Below are positions 41,075-49,928 of a DNA stretch of 52,786 nucleotides, piece by piece; position 1 is the stretch's first letter, and each line of letters opens with the position of its first letter. This stretch comes from Spartobacteria bacterium UBA5019 (GTDB lineage Bacteria > Verrucomicrobiota > Verrucomicrobiia > Chthoniobacterales > Terrimicrobiaceae): NCBI GenBank assembly GCA_002396485.1, contig DGXZ01000086.1, positions 10,169 through 62,954 of the forward strand, read 5' to 3'. The translations under genes and the position numbers were made by a program. The notes beneath the pieces were generated by a model, which was not told where the DNA came from, searched no databases, and worked only from the letters and a program-made list of their open reading frames with translations.

Positions 41075-43384
41075 GTGACACCTGTCGCTTTCCAGACTTC
41101 CGTCCGAGAGCTTGTGGCCTTTGTGCACCGCACGGGCGGCCTCGCAGGCACCGGCGCGTTCCGTGCGTCCGACCGTGCGCTCGAGGGCGGGCGGGCCCAC
41201 CGCCGCGTGCAGGGTCGTCGCACTGGCGACTATGAGGCCGAGGTGCCGGTGGAGTGGAAGGCCATTCGTGGAAGTGTGGACCTCACGCTGGCCGGCCGGA
41301 TCGATGGGCTTCGCGCGAGCCATTCCCCGCCGGTGGTCGAGGAGATCAAAAGCGTCGATCGATTTTGGGATTGTGCTGCCGACTCGCTGCATCTGGCGCA
41401 GCTGAAAATCTACGCTGCGATTCTGGCAATCCAGCGCGATTGGTCAGAGGTCGAGCTGCATTTGACTTATCTGGATCTGGAGACGGATGGCGAAACAGTC
41501 CTGCCCTTACGGCTCACTCGTGCGGAGTTGGAGGAGTTTTTTGAAAACACTCTCGGCGTCTGGTTTGATTGGCTCGAGCTCGAGGCGCGGTGGATTTCGC
41601 TCCGCAACACCTCACTTGAAAAGCTCGAGTTCCCTTTTGAGGGATTTCGTGGCGGTCAGCGGGAATTGGCGCGCCGCGTTTACCGAGCGATCCGCGACAG
41701 GCGCAATCTCTTTGCTGAGGCTCCGACGGGTCTCGGAAAAACCATCGCCACGCTCTTCCCTGCTGCCAAAGCCCTGCCGCTCTTGGGCGAAGGGAAAATC
41801 TTTTTTCTCACGGCAAAAACCCCAGGCCGGATTGCTGCGGCCGATGCGCTGGGGTATCTCCGGCGGGCGGGAGCGAGACTGCGGTCCCTCACCCTGACGG
41901 CACAAAACAGGATTTGCTTCACGGAGGACCCCATCGGCTGTGACCCGCGCGTTTGCCCGTATGCCATCGGCTACCACGACCGCATCCGGCCCGCGCTGCG
42001 CGAGCTTTTGGAAAAAGAAACCCTCGACCGCGAAGCCGTGGAAGCAGTCGCGCGCAAGCATACGATTTGTCCCTTCGAGCTCTCCCTCGATGCATCATCC
42101 TGGTGCGACATCGTGATCGGCGACTTCAACCACGCGTTCGATCCCTCCGCCCGCCTGCAGAGACATTTCGCCGAGGGCGGTGGACGCCATATCATTCTCG
42201 TAGACGAGGCCCACAACCTCGTTGACCGCAGCCGCGACATGCACTCGGCCACGATCTCGCCGAAGAATCTCGAAGTCCGCCCCGGCGCGGTACGGGCGAG
42301 GGGGGCGGTGAAGGTGCGTAGGGCCTTGGAGCGCGCACGGGCTTTGCTCATCGAAGCCCTCGGGATGCCCTCCTCGACTCTTCTTCCTGCCCGTGATTAC
42401 CACGACGGGTCTGTTTTTTTAGAAATCCCAAAAGATCTCCTTGCCGCCTGTCGTGAGGCTGCTCGCTCGCTGGAGGGGCTTCTTGCTTCTCTCAAACCTG
42501 GCACTGACCTTACAGGTTGGATCGAGCCGTGGTTTGCTCTCAACAATTGGCTGCGGGCGGCCGAGGCATTCGACGACACTTGCCGGTTTCTGATCCGTCC
42601 CCAGCAACAGAGTGCGACTGTTTATTGTGCGGATCCCTCGTCACGCCTGCGCGCGGATTTGAAAACCCTGCGCAGCGCGGTTTTCTTCTCTGCCACGCTC
42701 TCGCCGATGGATTATTTTCGTGACCTGCTCGGAGGCGATACTGGGGACGACTCGGCCGTTTTTGATTCGCCCTTCGCGCCGGACCAAATGCGCCTGCGGA
42801 TTCTTGCAGCCGACATAACCTACAAAAACCGTGCGGCTTCCTTAGACGCCGTAGCAATCGCCGTAGCCGAGCATGTGCAAAGCGTGCCGGGCAACCACCT
42901 GGTTTTTTGCCCTTCGATGGCGTATCTCAACGACCTCTCTGCCAAACTTCAGGCACTCCTCCCCGAAGAAGTTCTAATGACCCAGACCTCAGGGATGCCG
43001 GATGCCGAACGCAGCGCATTTCTTGACTCGTTCCAACCCGCGTCGCGCCGAACCGCGCTTGTGGTGCTTGGCGGCATTTTCTCCGAAGGCATCGACCTGC
43101 CGGGAGACAGGTTGGTTGGCGTTACTGTCATCGGCTCGGGCTTACCGCGCCTGTCCCTTGAGCGCGACATCCTCCAGGCACATTTTGAAGAAAAAAAAGG
43201 CTTCGGTTTCGACTACGCCTACCGCTTTCCTGGTATGCAGCGCGTGCTACAAGCCGCAGGCAGACTCATTCGCACAGAAACCGACAAGGGCTCAGCCCTG
43301 TTGGTCGACCAACGCTTTCTCGAACCACGCCATCAGAATTTTTTTCCCTCTTGGTGGAGGATTTCTCAAACTATCAAGCCGTGA
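41075..43384 (+). CDS. Cas4-like nuclease domain fused to a DinG/XPD-type helicase
   Basis: 769 residues from GTG 41075. Residues ~1-160 hold a RecB/Cas4-like PD-(D/E)XK nuclease: GRIDGL (metal Asp ~76), VVEEIKS (Glu-x-Lys) and LAQLKIYAAIL. The helicase part has Walker A APTGLGKT (~215-222), the iron-sulfur cysteines of the XPD/DinG family (ICF, GCDPRVCPYA, TICPFE), DEAH in ILVDEAHNLVD (~376), and QAAGRLIRT motif VI near 730. It unwinds or processes branched DNA during repair. Ends 11 bases inside a convergent gene. Confidence 0.84.
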   Translation: MTPVAFQTSVRELVAFVHRTGGLAGTGAFRASDRALEGGRAHRRVQGRRTGDYEAEVPVEWKAIRGSVDLTLAGRIDGLRASHSPPVVEEIKSVDRFWDCAADSLHLAQLKIYAAILAIQRDWSEVELHLTYLDLETDGETVLPLRLTRAELEEFFENTLGVWFDWLELEARWISLRNTSLEKLEFPFEGFRGGQRELARRVYRAIRDRRNLFAEAPTGLGKTIATLFPAAKALPLLGEGKIFFLTAKTPGRIAAADALGYLRRAGARLRSLTLTAQNRICFTEDPIGCDPRVCPYAIGYHDRIRPALRELLEKETLDREAVEAVARKHTICPFELSLDASSWCDIVIGDFNHAFDPSARLQRHFAEGGGRHIILVDEAHNLVDRSRDMHSATISPKNLEVRPGAVRARGAVKVRRALERARALLIEALGMPSSTLLPARDYHDGSVFLEIPKDLLAACREAARSLEGLLASLKPGTDLTGWIEPWFALNNWLRAAEAFDDTCRFLIRPQQQSATVYCADPSSRLRADLKTLRSAVFFSATLSPMDYFRDLLGGDTGDDSAVFDSPFAPDQMRLRILAADITYKNRAASLDAVAIAVAEHVQSVPGNHLVFCPSMAYLNDLSAKLQALLPEEVLMTQTSGMPDAERSAFLDSFQPASRRTALVVLGGIFSEGIDLPGDRLVGVTVIGSGLPRLSLERDILQAHFEEKKGFGFDYAYRFPGMQRVLQAAGRLIRTETDKGSALLVDQRFLEPRHQNFFPSWWRISQTIKP

Positions 43385-44174
43385 GTGCGGTCGTTTCCTG
43401 ATCCTGCAATGACTCGATTTGGGAATTTTTTGCGGACTCTAGTTTTTGATCGAAGTGGATCAACTCCATGCGCCCATCGAAGTGCTCGACCATAGCCGTG
43501 CAGCTTTCGACCCAATCGCCACAGTTGTAGTAGGCCGTTCCGTCGATTTCGCGAACAGAAGCGGTATGGATGTGGCCACAGAGGACACCGTGCACCTTGT
43601 AATCCTTCGCGTAGCGCACGATGGACTCCTCGAATTTTCCAATGAAACTGACGACATTTTTCACCTCTGCCTTCACATAGGCGCTGAGTGACCAATGCCC
43701 GAGACCTGCGAGGCGGCGGATGAAATTGACGATTCCATTGCAGCGCATGAGCAGGACATAGCCGATATCGCCCACATGTGCGAGCCAGCCCATGTTCTGC
43801 ACGACGGTATCGAGCTCATGGCCGTGCATGACGAGCAGTCGGCGACCATCAGCCGTTTCGTGAATGGCGTTTTTTTGAAGCGTTACGCTCGCGTAGTGTC
43901 CGTAGAAGGCTGAGAGGAATTCATCGTGATTCCCGATGATGTAGATGATTTCGGTCCCCTTCCTGCCTTTGCGCAGGAGTTTTTGAATGACATCGTTGTG
44001 TTCCTGCGGCCAGTAGATGCCTCGACGCAGGGCCCAAATATCGATCAAGTCGCCCACAAGGTAGAGGGTGTCGAATTCCACATCCTTCAAAAAATCTAAG
44101 AGGACGCCGGCTTTGCTTCCACGCGTGCCGAGATGAACATCAGAAATCCAGCCAGTGCGATAGCGCGTTGTCAT
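43374..44174 (-). CDS. UDP-2,3-diacylglucosamine diphosphatase (LpxH-like)
   Basis: 266 residues, calcineurin-like metallophosphoesterase: SDVHLG (11-16), GDLID (41-45), GNHDE (81-85), VMHGHE and GHIHTA supply all metal ligands. Of these, LpxH-type enzymes cleave UDP-diacylglucosamine to lipid X in lipid A synthesis. The length and CGHIHTA motif support LpxH-like proteins, but other metallophosphoesterases share the same residues. Divergent from the histidine kinase (167-base gap). Confidence 0.8.
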   Translation of the reverse strand: MTTRYRTGWISDVHLGTRGSKAGVLLDFLKDVEFDTLYLVGDLIDIWALRRGIYWPQEHNDVIQKLLRKGRKGTEIIYIIGNHDEFLSAFYGHYASVTLQKNAIHETADGRRLLVMHGHELDTVVQNMGWLAHVGDIGYVLLMRCNGIVNFIRRLAGLGHWSLSAYVKAEVKNVVSFIGKFEESIVRYAKDYKVHGVLCGHIHTASVREIDGTAYYNCGDWVESCTAMVEHFDGRMELIHFDQKLESAKNSQIESLQDQETTALTA

Positions 44175-44224
44175 GCTGAGGATAATTTATCCGCCGGTGG
44201 AAAGGATGAGTAAAAACCGGAAAT

Positions 44225-44242
44225 TGTTACTTTTTCGTAACA
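44225..44242. promoter_or_regulatory. Short inverted repeat in the divergent intergenic gap
   Basis: TGTTAC (44225-44230), a 6-base spacer and GTAACA (44237-44242) form a dyad about 50 bases from the LpxH-like start and 100 from the kinase start. Could be an operator; it is short enough to be chance. Confidence 0.25.
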
Positions 44243-44341
44243 TCACTGGATTAGGGGAACACAAAGGCATACAAGAATGGGCAGGTCTTGCCATTGACTC
44301 TTAGCTTAAACAATTTAGCCTCCTGAGAAGCGCTCTTCTGC

Positions 44342-46312
44342 ATGTCTAAAAAACCAATCCTTCAAGTGGATTCTACTCTGCCAGCATTAGCTGTTCACGG
44401 AGTAAGCGCGCAGAATGAAGTAAACAAAACGTCGAAAGTTGTTTGCACGCCCGCAATCGAGCAATTTTGGAATGTTTTGCCGGCTGTTCTATGGAAACTC
44501 TCGGCAGATGGTCGGATTGCCGAAGCCAACCAGGCTGCTCTGGATTTTTTGGGCTACGCGAGAGATCAATTTGAGGGGTACTCGGTTGACGATTTTTTGC
44601 TCTCAGGGTTGGAATTCCGTGAGCTTATGGCATCCGTGCGCCATGGAGGAAAAGCCCATGGCATTCCGGCCTGTCTGCGCTCCGTGGACGGATCGACGCG
44701 CGATGTCACGATCGATGCCTCCTCCATAGATGGCGGCGAGGTCATTTATTGCGCCATCAATGACCGTTCGGTCCAGCGCCGCACGGAGGATCATGCCCGC
44801 TCCCAAGCCGTTTTTTTTGAAAAACCAGCCGAGGCGATTTTTACCCAGACTCTGGAGGGGGTTGTGACTCAGTGGAGTTCCGGAGCTGAGAGTCTCTATG
44901 GGCTCCAAGCCGCTGAAGTCCTCGGAAAAAAACTTCCGCCCCGCATATCGCTGCCGTCCGAAATTTTTCAAAAAGCCCTAAGTTCTCTCCAGGAGATAGG
45001 CGAGTGGTCGAGTGAGACTCGCATCATCTCGACTCATGGCGAGGAAATGGAATTGTTCATGCGTTGGGTTTTGCTTCATGCGGGCAATGGAAGGCCGGAG
45101 GCAATCCTCGTTTTCAGCGAAGATGCCTCGGAACTACGCCAACTCAAGGAGGACAGGCTTCGCTCCCATCGTCACGAGTGCCTTGGAACTCTGGCAGGCG
45201 GCATCGCGCATGATTTGAACAATGTCTTGCAACCAATCTCCATGTTTCTCGACCTCCTTCGACATCGTTTGCCGGATGCCGAAAGTCGGGAGATGATTGA
45301 TGCCGTGGAGGCGAACCTTCACCGTGCCACTGAGCTTGTGCGGCAGATTCTCACTTTCTCCAGCGGAGTCCGCGCCGAGCAACGCGCAGTGGATATTCCT
45401 GAACTGATTTCCGAAGTCACAAACTTCATCCGCCCGACATTTCCAAAAACCATCCATCTCCAAGTCTCGGTGCAGGAAAATATTCATGCCGTTCTGGGCA
45501 ATCCCACCCAAATTGAACAAGTGTTGCTGAACTTCTTTGTGAACGCCCGTGACGCCATGCCCGAAGGAGGACGGCTCAAGCTCGACGCCTCGAATTTCCA
45601 TGTCGATGAAAGCTTCGCAAGGCTTCATCCCCAAGCAAAGTCCGGCAACTATGTGCGCATCACCGTGAGCGACACCGGTCATGGAATCCCTCGCCCTTTG
45701 CGAAAAAAAATCTTCGAACCCTTCTTCACCACCAAGAGCCCGGAAAAAGGAACCGGACTGGGTCTTGCAACAGCCGTTGGGATCATTCGCAACCACGGAG
45801 GCTTTCTCACGCTCGATACCGAGGAGGGCTGTGGCTCCTCATTCCAAGCATTTCTTCCAGCATCCCTCGCCCCTGCGGAACGCCGGCCCGCTCCGGCACC
45901 TTCTCAAGAGAATCGGCAAACCGCAGGCCACGGGGAAACGATCCTGCTCGTCGATGACGAGTCGACCGTCCTCAAGGTCATGACCCGCGCACTTGAAAAA
46001 TCGGGCTACCGCGTGATTTCCGCCGAAGATGGCGAGCAAGGATTCGCACTCTACTCACAGCATCAGTCCAACGTCAGATTGGTTGTTACAGACATGGCCA
46101 TGCCCGGTATGGACGGCCCGGCGCTCATTGCCGCCCTGAAGAAATTAAACCCATCTGTGAAGATAATCTGCACCAGCGGATTCGGCTCATCCTCAGGTAA
46201 AAACTCGGTGAATGAACTCGGAGTTCACGCCATTCTTTCGAAGCCTTGCAACTCGCGTATCATTCTCCAAGCGATTCAGGATGCCCTCTCCACACCACCA
46301 CTGTCCTCCTAA
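44342..46312 (+). CDS. Hybrid histidine kinase (PAS-PAS-HisKA-HATPase-REC)
   Basis: 656 residues, no TM segment, so probably cytoplasmic. Two PAS domains (~35-150: WKLSADGRIAEANQAALDFL; ~155-275: GVVTQWSSGAESLYG), a HisKA helix with phospho-accepting His290 (GGIAHDLNN), an ATPase (NARDAMPEGG N-box, DTGHGI, GTGLGLA) and a C-terminal receiver (LLVDDE, phospho-acceptor Asp584 in VTDMAMPGMDG, switch Lys in LSKPC). Lacks a dedicated output domain, so a phosphorelay partner must exist elsewhere. The signal is unknown. Confidence 0.92.
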   Translation: MSKKPILQVDSTLPALAVHGVSAQNEVNKTSKVVCTPAIEQFWNVLPAVLWKLSADGRIAEANQAALDFLGYARDQFEGYSVDDFLLSGLEFRELMASVRHGGKAHGIPACLRSVDGSTRDVTIDASSIDGGEVIYCAINDRSVQRRTEDHARSQAVFFEKPAEAIFTQTLEGVVTQWSSGAESLYGLQAAEVLGKKLPPRISLPSEIFQKALSSLQEIGEWSSETRIISTHGEEMELFMRWVLLHAGNGRPEAILVFSEDASELRQLKEDRLRSHRHECLGTLAGGIAHDLNNVLQPISMFLDLLRHRLPDAESREMIDAVEANLHRATELVRQILTFSSGVRAEQRAVDIPELISEVTNFIRPTFPKTIHLQVSVQENIHAVLGNPTQIEQVLLNFFVNARDAMPEGGRLKLDASNFHVDESFARLHPQAKSGNYVRITVSDTGHGIPRPLRKKIFEPFFTTKSPEKGTGLGLATAVGIIRNHGGFLTLDTEEGCGSSFQAFLPASLAPAERRPAPAPSQENRQTAGHGETILLVDDESTVLKVMTRALEKSGYRVISAEDGEQGFALYSQHQSNVRLVVTDMAMPGMDGPALIAALKKLNPSVKIICTSGFGSSSGKNSVNELGVHAILSKPCNSRIILQAIQDALSTPPLSS

Positions 46313-46320
46313 ATTTTTTT

Positions 46321-47109
46321 ATGCCGGACAGTAGATCAAAAAAAGTCAACCTCGGAGCCATTCGCATTCTTCTCCTCTCTTGCTTTGGAGGATTATTGAT
46401 TCTGGAAATTTTCTTGGCACTACTGGCCCTGCAATACAACTCGATCCAGAATGACATTTTGGCGGATCAAGCTGTGCTTCTCAGATCGAAGGAAATCCTG
46501 AGCGATGCCTTGCGCGATGCCCGTGCGAATTGGAAATCCTCCAACGACGCGGAGTCCGGAAGTCTGCAGGAGGCACAACCCATGCCGGAGAGCGCAGCAC
46601 AAGCAGCCGAGAGCATAGAGATGCTAAAAAAGTTAAAGCGTCCGGCACTGCTTTTTCCCGCCTCGGACTTCGAGCGCCTGGATGACATTGCAACAAATAA
46701 TACCAAACTGCTCGCCGCAGTGCCTCCCTACACCACGGATCAAAAGACCTTGAGGCAAAAAACCGATAATGGGCTTTCAACCTTCATCGCTGCGATCGAT
46801 ATCCGGCTTTTTGCTTCGATGCAGGAATTCCGCCGCGAAGTGGAATTCCTGGAAATGATCATCTGGGGGCTTATTCCGCTTTTAATTTTGAGCACGGCAA
46901 CATTTGGCGTCCTCCTGCTCTCAAAAGTCATGCAGTCCCTTGTGCATTTGAAAAAACAATCGCGCAAACTCACAGACAACCTTGCGAGTCTCCAGAATGA
47001 ATTGAGGCTCGCTCAATTGGAAAAGAGCCCGGCTTTCAATCCTCCGCAGCCCCCACCCGAGCCGCTGCCGCCGACAGAGGCAGCGGATCCGGAGATACGC
47101 ACGCACTGA
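46321..47109 (+). CDS. Two-TM membrane protein of unknown function
   Basis: 262 residues from ATG 46321; the longer frame to 46246 shadows the kinase. TM1 (~15-37, LLSCFGGLLILEIFLALLAL) and TM2 (~185-207, IIWGLIPLLILSTATFGVLL) enclose an extracytoplasmic helical region; the C-terminus has a coiled coil and a proline-rich tail. The topology is that of a sensor domain (four-helix-bundle-like) without an output domain. It starts 8 bases after the hybrid kinase, so it may supply that soluble kinase with a membrane sensor. Confidence 0.6.
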   Translation: MPDSRSKKVNLGAIRILLLSCFGGLLILEIFLALLALQYNSIQNDILADQAVLLRSKEILSDALRDARANWKSSNDAESGSLQEAQPMPESAAQAAESIEMLKKLKRPALLFPASDFERLDDIATNNTKLLAAVPPYTTDQKTLRQKTDNGLSTFIAAIDIRLFASMQEFRREVEFLEMIIWGLIPLLILSTATFGVLLLSKVMQSLVHLKKQSRKLTDNLASLQNELRLAQLEKSPAFNPPQPPPEPLPPTEAADPEIRTH

Positions 47110-47128
47110 GCTGCCTGCTAAAAAGCCC

Positions 47129-48565
47129 GTGTCGTTTCTCAATCCAGTCTACGCTTCACTCACAATTCTGCTGGAACTTTCCGGCATCGCCCTCGCGATG
47201 CGGGCCATCCTGATCGCCCGGACTCCGCAGTCTGCAATAGCCTGGGCCGGCGTGCTGGTGGTTTTGCCAATCATAGGCATTCCCTTGTTCCTCGTCTTCG
47301 GCGAGTCGCGATTTGCCGGCTACACACTGGCTTCGGCGTCCTCTTCAGGCCCGCTTCATGATGCCATGCAATCTATCATCAGGCACCTTGACGGCTATAA
47401 AACCACATTCCGGGGCATTTTCAACGAGCCTGGCCGCATGGCGGGAAACCTATCCCGCCTCCCTGCCACTGGCTCGAACCATGTTCAACTCCTCATCGAC
47501 GGCGCGGCGACCTTCGACTCCGTTTTCCAATCCATCGATGAGGCCACCGAATCCATCTGGGTCCAATTTTTCATCATTCACGACGACCGTCTTGGACGTA
47601 CCCTCTCCGACAAGCTCATCTGCGCTGCCCGGCGTGGAGTGCAGTGCCGCGTTCTCTACGACCAGGTGGGTTCGAAAACCCTCACCTCCTCATGGGCTGA
47701 AAATCTCCGCCGCGAGGGCATCGCCGTCGAGACATTCGTAACGAACCGCCAGTTTGGCCGAAACTTCCAGATCAACTTCCGCAACCACCGTAAACTGGTC
47801 ATCACAGACTCCCGCATCGCCTACCTCGGCGGCCTGAATGTGGGCGACGAATACATGGGCTGGAGCCGCCGATTTGGCCCATGGCGCGACACGCACATCC
47901 GTATCGAAGGACCGGCCGTGGCAGGATTTCAACTCTCATTTCTGGAGGATTGGAACTACACAACCGGCGAGATCGCCCCTCTCCGTCTCCCATCACCATC
48001 CCTCACACACGGCGGAGAGGCGACCATCTTTCCGATTGCCTCCGGTCCAGCCGAGAACTGGAGCATCTGCCCAGCGGTCTATCTCTCGACCATCCACTGC
48101 GCAACCCGCCGACTATGGATCGCAAGCCCGTATTTCGTGCCTTCGAGCCCTCTTTTTTACGCCATTTGCCACGCTGCGATTCGCGGCGTGGATGTGCGAA
48201 TCATACTTCCCCGCATGGCCGACCACATTCTGCCTTGGCTGTCCTCATTCACCTACTACCCGAAGCTGCGCGAGGCAGGCGTGAAGGTTTGGCGTTACGA
48301 GCCAGGCTTCATGCACCAGAAGGTATTGCTCGCGGATGATGACATGGTCCTCGTCGGCTCGATCAATTTCGACTACCGCTCGTTCATGCTCAATTTTGAA
48401 CTCTCAGCGGCGGTGCAGGATAAAAAGTTCGCCGCCGATGTCGAAGCGATGTTCCTTGCAGATTTCGACAGGAGCAGGCCGGAAAATCTGCGCGCATTTG
48501 AGGATGGCTCGCTACTCTTCCGCCTCAAATGCCGCACCGCAGCGCTCATGAGTCCCGAGCAGTGA
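47129..48565 (+). CDS. cls: Cardiolipin synthase / phospholipase D-family protein
   Basis: 478 residues from GTG 47129. Two N-terminal TM segments are followed by two PLD HKD motifs: NHRKLVITD and MHQKVLLADDDMVLVGS. Architecture and length match bacterial ClsA, which condenses two phosphatidylglycerols to cardiolipin at the inner membrane. The call is safe at family level. Confidence 0.9.
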   Translation: MSFLNPVYASLTILLELSGIALAMRAILIARTPQSAIAWAGVLVVLPIIGIPLFLVFGESRFAGYTLASASSSGPLHDAMQSIIRHLDGYKTTFRGIFNEPGRMAGNLSRLPATGSNHVQLLIDGAATFDSVFQSIDEATESIWVQFFIIHDDRLGRTLSDKLICAARRGVQCRVLYDQVGSKTLTSSWAENLRREGIAVETFVTNRQFGRNFQINFRNHRKLVITDSRIAYLGGLNVGDEYMGWSRRFGPWRDTHIRIEGPAVAGFQLSFLEDWNYTTGEIAPLRLPSPSLTHGGEATIFPIASGPAENWSICPAVYLSTIHCATRRLWIASPYFVPSSPLFYAICHAAIRGVDVRIILPRMADHILPWLSSFTYYPKLREAGVKVWRYEPGFMHQKVLLADDDMVLVGSINFDYRSFMLNFELSAAVQDKKFAADVEAMFLADFDRSRPENLRAFEDGSLLFRLKCRTAALMSPEQ

Positions 48566-48593
48566 CACAACCCAGCCTTGAACTATTGATCTC

Positions 48594-49892
48594 TCATAGC
48601 GAAGGTGCCGATTTCACCTTCGAATCCCAGCGGGTCAGCAGGTGCAGCACAATGTTGGTTCCGAATTTGTAGGTCAGGTCGAGTGAGGGGTCTGAGATGT
48701 TACGAAGGTAAACATTGCGATTGGTCCAGATCGCATCATTGAGAGCAACAAACTGTCTTTGTTCATTTCGACCCATATTGACCTTGCCATCCGGCAGAAG
48801 CCCGATCTGCCACATGTCGCCATAATCGTTCGCGGTGTAGATAATCGCAACCTCGCCATAAATTTTCAGGGCATAGACTGGCTCTTTGTAAAAATTGATG
48901 CCAGGCGGCACAGCTGTAACCTCAGGGAAGTAAGCCTGCTTAGCATCAAAGAGCGGATGGTTTTTTGGTAATTCCTCCCAATCCTTGTCCTTGTCGGGAA
49001 TGACACGCTTCATCTCGCGGCGGAAGGCCAAGTCGAAGCGGGAATTGCGCCCGGGCACCGAACTGTCGCCCCAGATCGCCCCGCCGAGCCTCACATATTT
49101 GCGAAGATTTTCTACCTCCGCATCGGTAAGACGGAAATCCTTGGAACCGGTCATGAAAATGAAAGGCGGCTTCACAGAGAAGAGCTCTTGGGAATCGAGC
49201 TTGATGGCTTTCACCTTGTCGTAGTTGGTCCGGACCTTGTTTTTCGAGCGGGTGCTCATGTAGGCGAGGAGGTTCGGAAGACTTCCGTTGTTGATCACGC
49301 CCTTGGTGTCACCGACAGTGCTGATTGTGGAATCCCAGCCCGAAGTTCCTCCACCATATTGGCCAATGTAAGCAACGAACTCAAATTCCCTGCTACGCGT
49401 GCCGCTGCCGCTTCCACTGCCCTTGCCCCATCCAGTGGTAAACGCCTTGATCGCCGAGGCGTCGGCCGCAGACATCTGCATGCCGGTGCCTGCAGAGGGG
49501 GCCACAGGCTTCGGCGCGGCCATCGCAGTTGGAGCAGCTGGCGCTGGCGGCGCCATGACCATTTGCGACATATTGAAATTCATTGGAGATGTCGCCGTCG
49601 TCGTGATCGCATTCACTGCCGAGTTGTTCACGGGAGTGGCCATCACGGACATGTCTTGTGTGGGCGGAAGTACCTGCGTTTGCTGAGGAGGAGCCGCAAC
49701 CGGCTCGGAACTGCCAACGAATCCATCACCACCGCCCTCGAAGTCCGGCGGCTCCTGAACGGCCTGGAAAAGCACTGTGCCACCGAAAACCGATACGAGA
49801 ATCACATGGAGCAAAAGGGAGATCGTGAAATCCCGTGAGTTTTGGAGTTTATCAACAAACTTCTGGAGAGGAGACTGACTGTCGTCGGACAT
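48594..49892 (-). CDS. DUF4159-domain membrane-anchored protein
   Basis: 432 residues. One TM segment near residues 22-45 (FTISLLLHVILVSVFGGTVL), a long Pro/Ala/Met-rich linker (~55-150) with TonB-like low complexity, and a C-terminal DUF4159 domain (~165-430; FEFVAYIGQYGGGTSGWD, GGAIWGDSSVPGR, RNEQRQFVALNDAIWTNRNV). DUF4159 domains resemble the class I glutamine amidotransferase-like fold; function is unknown. Convergent with cls (28-base gap); downstream of the P-type ATPase by 36 bases. Confidence 0.8.
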   Translation of the reverse strand: MSDDSQSPLQKFVDKLQNSRDFTISLLLHVILVSVFGGTVLFQAVQEPPDFEGGGDGFVGSSEPVAAPPQQTQVLPPTQDMSVMATPVNNSAVNAITTTATSPMNFNMSQMVMAPPAPAAPTAMAAPKPVAPSAGTGMQMSAADASAIKAFTTGWGKGSGSGSGTRSREFEFVAYIGQYGGGTSGWDSTISTVGDTKGVINNGSLPNLLAYMSTRSKNKVRTNYDKVKAIKLDSQELFSVKPPFIFMTGSKDFRLTDAEVENLRKYVRLGGAIWGDSSVPGRNSRFDLAFRREMKRVIPDKDKDWEELPKNHPLFDAKQAYFPEVTAVPPGINFYKEPVYALKIYGEVAIIYTANDYGDMWQIGLLPDGKVNMGRNEQRQFVALNDAIWTNRNVYLRNISDPSLDLTYKFGTNIVLHLLTRWDSKVKSAPSL

Positions 49893-49928
49893 ATCCTAAA
49901 AACTGCCGTAGGGAGCGGCAACGTGCAA

